From: Candidatus Thiodubiliella endoseptemdiera
Lineage (GTDB): Bacteria; Pseudomonadota; Gammaproteobacteria; PS1; Pseudothioglobaceae
Length of the DNA: 64,000 nucleotides
Reading direction: 5' to 3'
Assembly: GCA_013416635.1 (NCBI GenBank)
Contig: JACCHT010000002.1
Coordinates: forward strand, 1 to 64,000
Below the pieces are notes generated by a model. It was given only the letters and a program-made list of their open reading frames with translations. It searched no databases and had not been told where the DNA came from. Within the stretch, counting starts at the first letter, position 1. Each line of letters starts with the position of its first letter. The position numbers and the translations under genes are program-made. Shown piece by piece: positions 7,899 through 17,001 of this stretch.

Positions 7899-8642
7899 AT
7901 GTTTATTGCAAAGTATCAAGATGAATATATTAATGCTATTATTTTTTTAGAGCGGTTCGGTGCTAATTTTAAAGAGCACAAAAGAAAAAATATAGTAGCA
8001 AAGTGCCCAAGTTGTGATTGCGACCTTACTCTGTGTGCCGCTTCTAGCGATACCATAACAACTCATTTTTCTCATTCAAAACAAAATACCAACTGCCCTA
8101 TTGTTAATGCCAATAAAAGAAAAATACTTCACTTAAGTAAATTTGAAAAACACCCTATATCTAATTTAAAGCTAAGACATAAAATTGCTAATGATAACGA
8201 ACTATTATTAAATATTTATATTCGCTGCAATGTATTGTCTAATTGGGAAAGTGATAAGGGAAATTTAAGCGTAGATCAATTCTGCCAGTTGCTTATATTG
8301 TCAGTAGAGGCAAATATTTGGAGGTTGAAAGAAATGTCAATTATCACACTGCCTTATATTTTGGTCCAATTAAGTGATTATCCTATACAAGTTGCCAGAT
8401 ATGATATTCAAAAAACAGATAAAAATCAATTTAGATTTATCCTTTCGCAAAAAGACAAAAGAGATAAAACAAAGGCTTTTACTAATTATTTCCTCCATAA
8501 AAATACGCTAACTGGGGATTTCATTAAAGGCTGCAATATCCCTACTCCTCCAGTTGAGAATATTACACAAAGAACAATTGATTTTTTTAGAAAAAATATT
8601 GGAAACAAGCTGTTTAAAGTAGCACCTAAAATACTTTTTTAA
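7899..8642 (+). CDS. Zinc-ribbon protein resembling the CoiA N-terminal region
   Basis: A 247-residue protein with a likely metal site: C36-P-S-C39, then C41/C46, and T-H56-F-S-H59 followed by C66. The CPSC...THFSH pattern resembles the N-terminal zinc finger of competence CoiA-like nuclease-associated proteins. I see no clear nuclease core in the remainder, which is mixed helix and strand with many Lys. The ATG lies four bases after the peptidase pseudogene stop, so they may have been cotranscribed. Function is uncertain; DNA uptake or processing is only a guess from the family resemblance. Confidence 0.4.
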   Translation: MFIAKYQDEYINAIIFLERFGANFKEHKRKNIVAKCPSCDCDLTLCAASSDTITTHFSHSKQNTNCPIVNANKRKILHLSKFEKHPISNLKLRHKIANDNELLLNIYIRCNVLSNWESDKGNLSVDQFCQLLILSVEANIWRLKEMSIITLPYILVQLSDYPIQVARYDIQKTDKNQFRFILSQKDKRDKTKAFTNYFLHKNTLTGDFIKGCNIPTPPVENITQRTIDFFRKNIGNKLFKVAPKILF

Positions 8643-8644
8643 TA

Positions 8645-8672
8645 TAATAATATAAAAACTATTATATTATTA
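8645..8672. promoter_or_regulatory. AT-rich palindrome upstream of Fic/ParA unit 1
   Basis: TAATAATATA and its exact reverse complement TATATTATTA are separated by eight bases and end 15 bases before the ATG of the Fic-like gene. A TATAAT box overlaps the gap (8675-8680). The position fits an autoregulatory operator, as in type Ib partition operons. Confidence 0.5.
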
Positions 8673-8687
8673 TGTATAATTAATACT

Positions 8688-9391
8688 ATGAAAGATGTTA
8701 ATCACATAGTAAATAATAAGCAACAAGCGATATTCTTGGCTAAAAAACAACTGCCAGAGTTGGTTTATGATGTTGTAAATTTAGAAGGTATTAATTACAC
8801 CATCCCCGAAATAATGACCCTGCTTGACGGCATTACCGTTGGTGGCAGAAAGCAAGGAGACGAGCTTATTGCAAATAATCAAATCAAGTCATGGGAATTG
8901 CTATTTAACCTATTGACAAGCGAAAACTTCAAAGTTGATAAAAAACTGTCTGTCAATTACACAGTATTGTTGCTAAAGATGAAGCATTAACACATGGGGT
9001 ATTTAGAAATTCAAATGTCTTTATTGCAGGTACAGATTATCTACCGCCTGCTGCCAATAAATTAGATAAGATTTGGGTAAATAGCATGACTTGTTTACCT
9101 AGAAAACCTAAAAAAAATAATGCAATTTACCAATATGCAATAACTACATTTTTACAAATGGCTCGCAATCAGTTTTTCTTTGACGGCAATAAACGAACTG
9201 GTCGCTTAATGATGAATGGTATTTTGCTATCTAACGGCTTACCTGTAATTAACTTGCCAGCAAAAAGACAACTAGAGTTTAATCAGTTAATGACTAGGTT
9301 TTACCCAACAAACAATGAGAGTGATATGCAAGAATTTATGCTATCTTGCTTAGATGAAAGGATTATTTCAATAATGTCAGAGGTAAATTAA
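8688..9391 (+). pseudogene. Fic-like protein of ParA unit 1, single-base frameshift
   Basis: The N-terminal part (QLPELVYDVVNLEGINYT, LLDGITVGG, ELIANNQIKSW) matches the inhibitory-helix region of Fic-family proteins. After a frameshift the gene continues ALTHGVFRNSNVFIAGTDYLPP, then MARNQFFFDGNKRTGRLMMNG, the Fic core loop. The expected catalytic His (HxFxDGN) is Gln here (QFFFDGNKR), so AMP transfer may be lost or altered. The break is an A-run: six A at 8940-8945, where the paralogue at 21.0 kb has seven. Restoring one A gives one continuous frame of about 234 residues. The stop overlaps the ParA start (TAATG), showing translational coupling. Confidence 0.75.
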
Positions 9392-10014
9392 TGAAAACTA
9401 TTGCTATACTCAATCAAAAAGGTGGCTCTGGAAAAACAACACTAACAATTAATTTAACTTACGCTTTACAACAGGATGGTTATAAAGTTTTAATTGTTGA
9501 CTCTGACCCGCAGGGTTCGGCCAGAGATTGGAACAACGAAACTGAAGGGGCAATTATTCCCGTTATTGGATTAGACAGAGCATCACTAGCAACTGATATT
9601 AAAGCAGTCACAAACGGCTATGATTTTGTTATTATTGATGGTGCGCCACAATTATCAACTCACATGGCAGCAGCCGTAAAGTCTGCCGATATAATATTAA
9701 TACCAGTTAAACCGTCATCATTAGACTTATGGGCTAGTAGTGACTTGGTAGAAATTATTAAGCAACGACAAGAAATAGGTGCAAATTTACAAGCTGCATT
9801 TGTAGTATCTCAAGCAATTAAAAATACAAATTTAGCAGATGAAGTAGTTAAAGTTTTAGCTGAATATGAACTACCAGCATTCAACTCTCAAATTATCAAT
9901 CGTGTTGCCTACGCTAGTAGTATTTCGGATGGAAAAACGGTTTTTCATACTGGAGATAAAAACGCACAAAAAGAAATTAACAATATCAAACAGGAGTTAT
10001 TACAATGGGTTTAA
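9391..10014 (+). CDS. parA: ParA-family partition ATPase, unit 1
   Basis: A 207-residue ParA/MinD-type ATPase with the deviant Walker A KGGSGKTT (residues 10-17), Walker A' DSDPQGSARDW near residue 38, and Walker B FVIIDGAP near residue 81. It lacks the N-terminal HTH of type Ia ParA proteins, so it belongs to the short type Ib class, which partners with a small ribbon-helix-helix or similar protein. Its ATG overlaps the Fic-like stop and its 3' end overlaps the next gene by ten bases, making a tight three-gene operon. It is about 85 percent identical by eye to the copy at 21428. Confidence 0.9.
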   Translation: MKTIAILNQKGGSGKTTLTINLTYALQQDGYKVLIVDSDPQGSARDWNNETEGAIIPVIGLDRASLATDIKAVTNGYDFVIIDGAPQLSTHMAAAVKSADIILIPVKPSSLDLWASSDLVEIIKQRQEIGANLQAAFVVSQAIKNTNLADEVVKVLAEYELPAFNSQIINRVAYASSISDGKTVFHTGDKNAQKEINNIKQELLQWV

Positions 10015-10347
10015 GCACTAGAAAACCAACCAAAGCAGGTCAGGAAATTGGTAAAAAAATGATAGAAACTGCAACACGCATTTCTTATCTATCTGATGAT
10101 GAAATGAAACAACTGAAAATAAAATCTATTACTGCAAGCACAGATATTAAGGGCTTAATTGATAGTGCACTCAAAGAAATAATGGGCAGTAAAAATATCA
10201 ATTTAAAACTATTAATGTTAACACTAAAAACGCTCTTTTACCATTAGCCAGGAAAGATTGAAAGAAATGCAAATATTTTTATTAGATTGTGATGGCATTA
10301 CTCAAGATAAGTTGATTTACAATGCTGTTTTAAAAATAATACAATAA
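10005..10347 (+). pseudogene. Small basic ParA partner, unit 1, frameshifted
   Basis: The start MGLSTRKPTKAGQEIGKKM and the core TRISYLSDDEMKQLKIKSI align with the intact 113-residue partner at 22042. Around 10200-10250 the frame shifts; the end reads ERLKEMQIFLLDCDGITQ and KLIYNAVLKII in another frame, matching the paralogue's C-terminus. The intact version has a Lys/Arg-rich N-terminus and a short strand-helix-helix region that could be a centromere-binding ribbon-helix-helix. In this copy the product would be cut to 80 residues with a wrong tail. Confidence 0.6.
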
Positions 10348-10349
10348 TA

Positions 10350-11114
10350 ATGAAAAATATTAATATAAAAACAACACTATTTACAATCTCAATGTTAAGT
10401 ACATTTTTTTTACAAGGTTGTGGTGGTGCATATAATGTCAAAGATATAAGTAAATATGATTCTGCTATTAAATTAGCAGAGGTCGGAACAATGGAATTAT
10501 CTAGCAAAGGCGACAATACATTTTTTAAAAGACCTAACAAGCTAGAAACACATGGCAATATAAACAGATTCTCTACTGCTTTTTTTTCAACAAAAGGGGT
10601 TTATGCTGTATATGATAGTTTTGAGAGTTATTGTCTGGGTATTAATGGTCTTTATGAAACACACTATAGCAATAGATTATGCTTAAATAAGAAAAATAAA
10701 AATGAAGGATATTTTTATCTTGATATTATTACTATTCAACACATTGGGAGTATTCCAAAAGTTCGTATTATTGTATCGGAGCCAATCAATAAAAAACCAT
10801 CGACATCGATACTAGAAATTGCTAAAAACAACGCAGTTGCACAATCCTACGAAAGAGCAAAAAGAGCAAAGGAAAAAAATATGTTACTGGATAAGGAAAA
10901 ATTAGAAGCTAAAAAAGATTTAGCAAGTTCAACACACGGTCGTGTTATTAAAATTGGAACCAAAATTTGTAATGTTTTTAATGATGCTCAAAAAGGCTTT
11001 ACAGAAAAATTTGCCAATAACAAAATCCAAATTCGACTACTAGAAAATGGGAAAATAATTTGGGATGATACATTTAGTTGGTATGCCTGTAAAGGAAAAA
11101 ATCTTGGAATTTAA
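10350..11114 (+). CDS. Predicted lipoprotein of unknown function
   Basis: A 254-residue protein starting MKNINIKTTLFTISMLSTFF with the lipobox LQGC at residues 21-24, so it should be lipidated at Cys24 and anchored in an envelope membrane. The mature part has no family I recognise; a Lys/Glu-rich helical stretch (residues about 165-195) is followed by a likely beta-rich C-terminal domain (IWDDTFSWYACKG). The first residues are nearly the same as in the small tra-locus lipoprotein at 37217 (MKNINTKTM). It starts two bases after the ParA partner gene. Confidence 0.6.
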   Translation: MKNINIKTTLFTISMLSTFFLQGCGGAYNVKDISKYDSAIKLAEVGTMELSSKGDNTFFKRPNKLETHGNINRFSTAFFSTKGVYAVYDSFESYCLGINGLYETHYSNRLCLNKKNKNEGYFYLDIITIQHIGSIPKVRIIVSEPINKKPSTSILEIAKNNAVAQSYERAKRAKEKNMLLDKEKLEAKKDLASSTHGRVIKIGTKICNVFNDAQKGFTEKFANNKIQIRLLENGKIIWDDTFSWYACKGKNLGI

Positions 11115-11149
11115 AAAGGATGTTAAACTATTAATGCCTTCCAACTAAA

Positions 11150-11536
11150 ATGCTAGTACTAAGTCTATTCACTGGTGCCGGCTTACTTGATAAAGCATTT
11201 CGTGAGCAAGGCTTCTGTGTTGTTTCAGCTGGAGATATTATTTATGGCCAAGATATTCGTGATTTTCATACTATAGCAGGCAAGTTTGACGGGGTTATCG
11301 GTGGCAGTCCTTGCCAAGATTTCAGCGGCTTAAAGCGAAACAAAACAAACTATTCTCAAGAAATGTTAGATGAATATATCCGAGTAGTTAAAGAAGCTGA
11401 CCCTTCATGGTGGCTATTGGAAAATGTTGCCAATGTGCCAAGCATAAAGATTGATCATTATCATCAGCAAAGATTGGATATAAATCAAGGCTGGTATAGC
11501 GATACTACAAGACTAAGACACATCCGAAAGTTCTAA
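11150..11536 (+). pseudogene. DNA cytosine-5 methyltransferase, C-terminally truncated
   Basis: Motif I LSLFTGAGLLDKAFREQGF, the catalytic motif IV GGSPCQDFS (Cys55) and motif VI WWLLENV (residues 87-93) are all present and in order, as in Dcm-type C5 methyltransferases. The frame then reads RLDINQGWYSDTTRLRHI and stops at residue 128. The target-recognition region and motifs IX-X, which complete even the small phage-type enzymes, are missing. The sequence switches to an unrelated open frame at 11532, so a deletion probably joined the two. It is likely inactive. Confidence 0.75.
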
Positions 11537-11837
11537 TATCACAAAATGTTTTTCTGCTTCTTTTGACTATGTCATTATTCTTTCTTCTGAAAGACAACAC
11601 CTAAACAAAATCAAAAATGATATTTCTTCTGAATTTAAGGATAAAATCAAAAAAGAAAAACTACTCTTTTTTACCGTTGATGGATTAATGGAATTTCTTG
11701 ATACCATCAAAGCAAATTCTGCTTCAACAGAAAGCACTGTTTCAGGCTACAAGGTAAAAGTGAGTTATGTAACTTCAAGTGAAATTGAAACTAAGATTAG
11801 AGAAGAATCTTTGGCAAGGGTTGTGTTGGGTGGTTGA
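11532..11837 (+). pseudogene. C-terminal fragment of an unidentified protein
   Basis: A start-less open frame of 101 codons begins exactly where the methyltransferase ends and runs to TGA at 11837. It reads SNITKCFSASFDYVIILSS, then KKEKLLFFTVDGLMEFLD, and ends ESLARVVLGG. The pattern suggests an alpha/beta domain from a larger protein. I do not recognise the family. The sharp junction indicates a deletion fusing two former genes. Confidence 0.4.
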
Positions 11838-12004
11838 GTTAAATGCAATTTACAACATGTTCGCAGTAGTCTAACAATCTTTCTTAACACTACTTGAAAA
11901 ATATAAATTAAAATGCACATAAAGTAATGGAACTTACCAATCTTAGCGTATCACTCTTAAAATAAACAAATTATATGATTAAATTGGTTAAATAAAAATG
12001 AAAC

Positions 12005-12474
12005 AAATATTCAGTTTCATCAATCTTTTTGGCAAAAGTTTAAATTACTACTTGATTTTAGTAGCAAAGAAGGTCTCAACTGCCTGTCAACAAATACAAC
12101 CGTTGAGTTAAGAAAACTTGGTAACAGTTGCGCATTGACTGCATTATCTAGAGTGTCACCAAAATTATCTTATGACGATATTAGTGATGCTTTTATAATT
12201 GCTGTGATCAATGGCCTAACTCTGGAGTTAAGCATAATGAATTTAACATTGTTTTAAGGTATTTAAATATTTTTGATGACTTTATTTATACTGACAATAG
12301 TCAGAGCAATTTAAGATTTTCAGATTATGCAAGAAAAAAGGTGTTTATATATTACTTATACCTGGTCACTATACTGTGCTTTGTAATGGGATAATTTATG
12401 ATAGTTATGGATATGGCAATTTATCAAAGAGTACTAAAGTTTACTGTTCTTGGTTGCTGTCAACAGGAAAATAA
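12005..12474 (+). pseudogene. Cysteine-peptidase-like protein, decayed
   Basis: In one frame the DNA reads HQSFWQKFKLLLDFSSKEG, then LGNSCALTALSRVSPKLSYD, and after frameshifts PGHYTVLCNGIIYDSYGYG and WLLSTGK. The order Cys (NSCALTALS), His (GHYTVL) and a following Asp (IYDS) is the arrangement of papain-like or C39-like peptidases. At least three frameshifts break it, and no start codon is evident in the correct frame. The last codons overlap the convergent ThiF gene. Confidence 0.45.
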
Positions 12475-13142
12475 TTAACATATTTTCTCTCTATATAATT
12501 TTCTTTTGCAAAATCTCCATCTTTCATATGATGCATCATCAAGTTAAACCCAGAAGATACGGCTTCTGAAACTATAGACATATAAGAGCCATTATTCTCG
12601 CCATACCCTTTTAAATCTTTTTCAAAATCTGGGGTTTTGGTCATCCAACCACAAGCAAATCTAGAAATATTTTCATTGATTTCTACGCCTATAACTAAAT
12701 ACTGATTGTTCACATCATTTAACAGTTTTTCACATTCTATTCTCATATTGTTATCGTCAATGACAACAACAATTATGTCGGAATCTACTACTAAATCTCT
12801 AACTTCTTGTCTGCCCTTATCACCCTCTATTAAGATTCCAAAATGTCTAGGAATAATCTTAATATTAACTGCACTATTGATAGCTTTTAATCGACTTTCT
12901 AATGCATTAACTTTAAAACAAGCAATGTCATCAAGTACAAATGGCGTTCTATTAAGGTTCTTATACTCAACTTTGTCAGCATCTATTAGTGCTATATTTT
13001 CCGCACCACTTCTGACAAGCATTTCTGCAAAGAGTGAACCTACACCTCCACACCCAACAACGCAAAACCTAGTGTTTTTAAACTTATTTAGAAGATCGTT
13101 GCCAATAGCGAGTTTAGTGCTTGTAGTTAAATGATTACTCAT
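12441..13142 (-). CDS. ThiF/MoeB-family E1-like adenylyltransferase
   Basis: The nucleotide-binding loop VVGCGGVGSLFAEMLVRSG, the following LIDADKVEYKNLNR (Asp for ATP ribose, N-x-x-R adenylation contacts) and DSDIIVVVIDD are the core of E1-like enzymes that adenylate the C-terminal glycine of ubiquitin-like or sulfur-carrier proteins. From ATG 13142, whose codons overlap the upstream stop by eight bases, the protein is 233 residues; an in-frame start at 13184 is also possible. The zinc-binding CxxC pairs of MoeB are absent and I cannot place the catalytic Cys (C in SRFACGW is one candidate). It ends an operon with two unknown or decayed genes, so it may belong to a ubiquitin-like conjugation or defence cassette rather than to cofactor synthesis. 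Confidence 0.75.
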   Translation of the reverse strand: MSNHLTTSTKLAIGNDLLNKFKNTRFCVVGCGGVGSLFAEMLVRSGAENIALIDADKVEYKNLNRTPFVLDDIACFKVNALESRLKAINSAVNIKIIPRHFGILIEGDKGRQEVRDLVVDSDIIVVVIDDNNMRIECEKLLNDVNNQYLVIGVEINENISRFACGWMTKTPDFEKDLKGYGENNGSYMSIVSEAVSSGFNLMMHHMKDGDFAKENYIERKYVNYFPVDSNQEQ

Positions 13143-13425
13143 GGTGTTGTGCGGTATTTTCTTGAACAAATCTATAAAGCCCATCGCATAAATTTAAAAT
13201 ATCCAATATATTGTATGAACTCGTATCTATTGAATACGGATAATAAATTACCCCGTTATGTTCAAATTCATTGTACGATGAGTGGTATTTTGGTTTACTA
13301 TTATCAGTAGTATTATCAATTTTAGTGGAAACCCAACATTTGGACTCCAATCTATTTGAGCAAATAGATAGAGCTATAGATAAATTTAATTCTCCATCAT
13401 TATTATTTGGATAATAGTTTTCCAT
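13135..13425 (-). CDS. Unknown protein upstream of the E1-like gene, possibly N-terminally truncated
   Basis: From the ATG at 13425 it encodes 96 residues, MENYYPNNNDGELNLSIALS..., with three Cys and a C-terminal helix ending AQHHE. The same frame is open upstream for about 24 codons (AIDYALVPSSLVANNSGEIVA) without a standard start, so the true N-terminus may have been lost by a frameshift near 13490. Its stop overlaps the ThiF start. Partners of E1-like genes are often E2-like or ubiquitin-like; I see no diagnostic motif here and leave the function open. Confidence 0.45.
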   Translation of the reverse strand: MENYYPNNNDGELNLSIALSICSNRLESKCWVSTKIDNTTDNSKPKYHSSYNEFEHNGVIYYPYSIDTSSYNILDILNLCDGLYRFVQENTAQHHE

Positions 13426-13480
13426 TGCAACGATTTCACCAGAATTATTAGCAACAAGAGAAGATGGGACTAATGCGTAA

Positions 13481-13992
13481 TCAATTGCATTTTTTCAACA
13501 AGTCTTTTAAATTATCATCCATTTTACTAAAATTATGAACCTGGAGGAATAGATGGATTTTCTTTTGTATCGTCTTGGTTTTAGCTTCGTACGCTGGGTC
13601 GTCCTCTGGATTTTCAAATATAATCTCTGCTCTGCCTATTTCTACTTTAACATTTTCTATACTACCTAAGATACTCTGTTTGGATGAAAAGCCCTGCCCA
13701 CCAATAGCCATAGGCTCATTGTTTCCAGCCTTTAATCTCCAGTACCATTCACCGTCTTTTCTCACTTTGAAAATACTCAAATCTATAGCCTTTATTAGTA
13801 TCTTCATTGCTTTCATCTAAAAATACCGGAGTATCAAGATTTACTTTGTCTTTAATGGTTTTATTGACCTTTTAACACTACTTTTATAAATGGCTCTTCG
13901 CTCTTAGCAATTTTTACCATTAGAGCCTACTAATTTCCATCTCCAGCACTGCTCCCTTTATCGCTACCTCTGTAAATCTCAAATTTTGACAT
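13481..13992 (-). pseudogene. YegP-like (DUF1508) protein, frameshifted
   Basis: The start MSKFEIYRGSDKGSSAGDGN at 13992 is followed, in shifted frames, by LVGSNGKN, TIKDKVNLDTPVFLDESN, GYRFEYFQSEK and then DGEWYWRLKAGNNEPMAIGG, FSSKQSILGSIENVK. The W-x-W-R-L-K-A-x-N-x-E, S-S-K and GI(E)xV elements are the DUF1508/YegP signature. At least three frameshifts separate the pieces. The C-terminal 25 residues (HLFLQVHNFSKMDD) are not part of that domain. It is the first gene of the operon with the E1-like gene. Confidence 0.55.
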
Positions 13993-14096
13993 ATTTGTTC
14001 TCCTTGTTCTTTGTTATGTATTAAAATTAACACTTGTGATATTATAAACATAAATAAAAACATTTGTGATATTATTTTATAACAATAGTGATTAAA

Positions 14097-14427
14097 ATGA
14101 AAAAATTAAATGAAATAGCAAATAAAATTAAAATTTAAGAGAAAAATCCAAATTGAGTCAATCTGAACTAGCTAAGAGAGCTGGCATTACCTCATCTGCT
14201 ATCAGTATGATTGAAAACGGGCAACGCTTTCCATCTCTTGTTGTGACTAAGAAAATTAGCGAGGCATTTAACATGACAGTATCAGAATTGACTGGTGAGA
14301 AAGTATCGAAAAATACTAACACTAAGGCTCAAATATTTTTTAGAAAATATAGCGAGTTAAATGATTTAGGTGAAGCGGATCAAAAATCATTAAAAACTTA
14401 ATTAAAAGTTTGAAAGATAAAAAATAA
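14097..14427 (+). pseudogene. XRE-family HTH regulator (partner of ImmA-like gene), frameshifted
   Basis: The gene begins MKKLNEIANKIK at 14097, shifts frame, then reads LREKSKLSQSELAKRAGITS and ISMIENGQRFPS, a textbook Cro/CI helix-turn-helix, and ends LIKSLKDKK in a third frame. A continuous 82-residue part runs from the TTG at 14153 to 14401. The real stop overlaps the ImmA-like ATG (TAATG). XRE plus ImmA/IrrE pairs regulate mobile elements or stress responses, the peptidase cleaving the repressor. Confidence 0.65.
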
Positions 14428-15194
14428 TGGAAATCAATTTACTTCAAGCTAAAACAGAGGCAGAAAATCTTTTAGAAGACTTGGGGTTACTGAAGGTGCC
14501 TGTGTCTGTAGAAGAAGTATGTCAAAAATTGGCAATATTGATATAACAGAAGAAAATATGTCAGCCTCTGATTTCAATGGCGCTTCTTTTGGTAGCGAAG
14601 AAAATGTCAAAATATTAATTAACAGAAATATTGACAATCATCATCGCAGAAGGTTTACTAAAGCGCATGAACTTGGTCATGCAATTCTCCATATTTTACT
14701 GGCAAACAATCGAAGTTTCAATGTAGTAATAGCGATATTACATACAATGGTAAGAATAATTCTGAATATGAAAAAAGCTAATACATTTGCATCATCACTT
14801 TTAATGCCATCTAAACTTATAGAAAAGAAATTCATAGAAATGACCTATCTTGGAAATTAGTACAGGATATACAGCATATGTGTAATGTGTCTTTAGAGGC
14901 AGCAGCTAGAAAAGTTATAAGTTTATCTAATGAGCAATGTTGCTTAATTATTCATAAAAATAATGAAATGTGGACTCCTATTAAATCAAATTCGTTTAAT
15001 GCTTATATTAATACTCGACCTTTCCCAAGTAATTTAGATTACTCAGAAGAATTGTCTGACCTTCCTGATTTTTAGAGGAATGTGATGCTATAGATTGGCA
15101 AATAGACAATAAAATGGAGTTATACTATTCTTCGATTCATAATAGTGGATTTACTCGAACTATGACGCTATTACTAAATTTTAGTGAAAATTAG
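14427..15194 (+). pseudogene. ImmA/IrrE-family metallopeptidase (HExxH), frameshifted
   Basis: Pieces in order: MEINLLQAKTEAENLLEDLG at 14427, then GNIDITEENMSASDFNGASF, then RRRFTKAHELGHAILH with the zinc site HELGH, then FASSLLMP, VSLEAAARKVISLS and finally ECDAIDWQIDNKMELYY. The HELGH and SSLLMP motifs are diagnostic for COG2856. At least four frameshifts break it, so the XRE repressor, if expressed, would lack its antirepressor peptidase. Confidence 0.7.
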
Positions 15195-15380
15195 CTATTA
15201 AAAATTTTGGATTTTTATTTATCTTTATCAACCTCTCCAAATTCCCAACGGATTTTTCAAGATAAGAATTCAGATTTGGGTTTGAACTCGTTTGTTATTG
15301 AAAATAAAAGATTATGGAGATGATGTATACATTACCCCAAAACCTCAAACAACTTTCTAAATTTTCTTATATAGCAAACC

Positions 15381-16261
15381 CTAAGAAGCCCTCTTCTTTT
15401 CTGATTCAATTTTATACTTTCTTGATACACATCCATTGGTTTTATATTTCAATGTTTCATGGAATCTTTGGTAATTATAAAACTCAATATAATCATCTAC
15501 ATCCGTGGTTAACTCACTGATAGTTTGGTATTCGTTTAAATAAATCCTTTCACATTTAGCACTTCTCCAGAAGCGTTCAATGCAGATATTATCTGTGGCT
15601 CTGCCTTTGCCGTCCATTGAGATAGTAATACCCAGTTTTTTGAGTCGCTTGGTGTGCACCTCACTGGTGTATTGACTGCCTTGATCGGTATTAAATATCT
15701 CTGGGTGCGGGTATTTTCTAAAGCATCGTTGAGTACGCTCATCACTAACTGTGAATCCATTGTGTTGGATATTCTGTGTGATAAAACAGCCTTGGAATGC
15801 CAATCAATAATAGCAGCCATATACACCATACCTCCCGCAATCTTAATGTAGGTGATGTCTGTACTCCAAACTTGATTAGCGTGGTTAATACCAAGACCTC
15901 AAGCTTATAACTGTATTTTTATGTGCTTTGATTGGTATGGCTGTATTAACCTGTTTAACCGCTAACACCGCTTTTAACCCCAACGCTTGGCGATAACGAG
16001 CCACTGTGTTTAAACTTACCTTGTAACCGTCTTCAAGTAGTTGTTGATGCACTTTTTCTCACCGTAAATAGGTATTTGTTCAAACACCTTGGTGATATGA
16101 GATTTAATTTTATCTTTACGCACATTGGTACGCGGTGTGTAATATAAGCCACTCCTGTTAATGCTCAACAGTTGGCATTGTTGATTAATTGATAAAGGTT
16201 GTGTTGCAGATGTTGAAGACGGCTTGAAGTCAACTAATTGTTTAAGATTAGATAAGCCCAA
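15381..16261 (-). pseudogene. IS3-family transposase OrfB of element B, frameshifted
   Basis: The reading runs GLSNLKQLVDFKPS... QCQLLSINRSGLYYTPR at the start, then MVYMAAIIDWHSKAVLSHRI, FNTDQGSQYTSEVH (DDE Asp) and RATDNICIERFWRSAKCERI (Glu). These are the rve integrase motifs of IS3 OrfB. Frameshifts near 16070, 15900 and 15700 break the frame. Confidence 0.75.
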
Positions 16262-16555
16262 GCTTTTAGCTTTTTGCTAACCATTCCTTCTCTACGGTTA
16301 CCTTGCCTACCAGAGCTGTTAAGCGCTCATTTTGTTTTTGTGATTTAACAAGCTCTTCTTTGTATTCTTTAACCGCCTTGATGGCTCCATGGCAATTTCA
16401 GCATTAGCAAGGAAGGTTTTCTTCCAGTTTTGTAGGTTTTGTGGAAGGATGTTATGCTTGCTAGCAATCTGTACCAAGGTACTTTCATTTTGTAATAACT
16501 CAAGCACTAATTTTGTTTTAAATGCTGAGGTGTATTTGGTTCGTTTTTACTCATT
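16262..16555 (-). pseudogene. IS3-family transposase OrfA of element B, frameshifted
   Basis: The start MSK at 16555 is followed after a one-base shift by FKTKLVLELLQNESTLVQIA and NILPQNLQNWKKTFLANAEI (HTH and linker), then after another shift by KEYKEELVKSQKQNERLTAL, a leucine-zipper-like coil. This is the OrfA layout. Confidence 0.65.
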
Positions 16556-16631
16556 TTTTACTCCGATTTTTTTGTTTAGTTTAACGGGTTTGAAATAAGA
16601 AAGTTTAGATTGTTGTCTGAAATTGTTGGGG

Positions 16632-16954
16632 TTTTATAAAATACACAGCCTTCACCAAATCCTTTAAACTAGAAACCTAGCACTAGCAAATCAACCAAAT
16701 ACTTGCATTGCACAGCTTGCAAGAGATTTAGGTTTACGCAGAAACATGATCTACAAATGGAGGATTGAATTGAATCAAAACAAGATAAAGCCTTTAAAAG
16801 AACCGCCGATACCACCAACACAGCACATCACAAAGCAACACATTCGGCGTTATTAAAGCAAAACAAACAACTTGCAAAAGACCTTAAACTGGCTCAAATG
16901 GAGGTAGAAATCCTAAAAAAGGCTCAAGCCTTCTTCAAAGGTCAAAACAGTTAA
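16632..16954 (+). pseudogene. IS3-family OrfA of element A copy 2, lacks start and frameshifted
   Basis: The sequence reads KYTAFTKSFKLET, then after lost bases near 16680 and 16785 continues RDLGLRRNMIYKWRIELNQ and AQMEVEILKKAQAFFKGQNS. It matches the intact OrfA at 4518-4844. Confidence 0.75.
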
Positions 16955-17001
16955 GATTTAAGTTTATCGCCTCTGAGGCGATAAACTACCCAATCACTGT
17001 T

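Larger units (their letters stand above)
15335..16631 (-). mobile_element. IS3-family element B, decayed
   Basis: Terminal repeats read CCCCAAAACCTCAAACAACT at 15335 and, from the other strand, CCCCAACAATTTCAGACAAC at 16631, with matching TCTAAA(C/T)TTTCTTAT further in. The element holds orfA and orfB remnants on the minus strand and sits exactly at the left edge of IS3 element A copy 2, which it appears to have truncated. A fragment of its right end recurs at 62095-62241. Confidence 0.75.
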
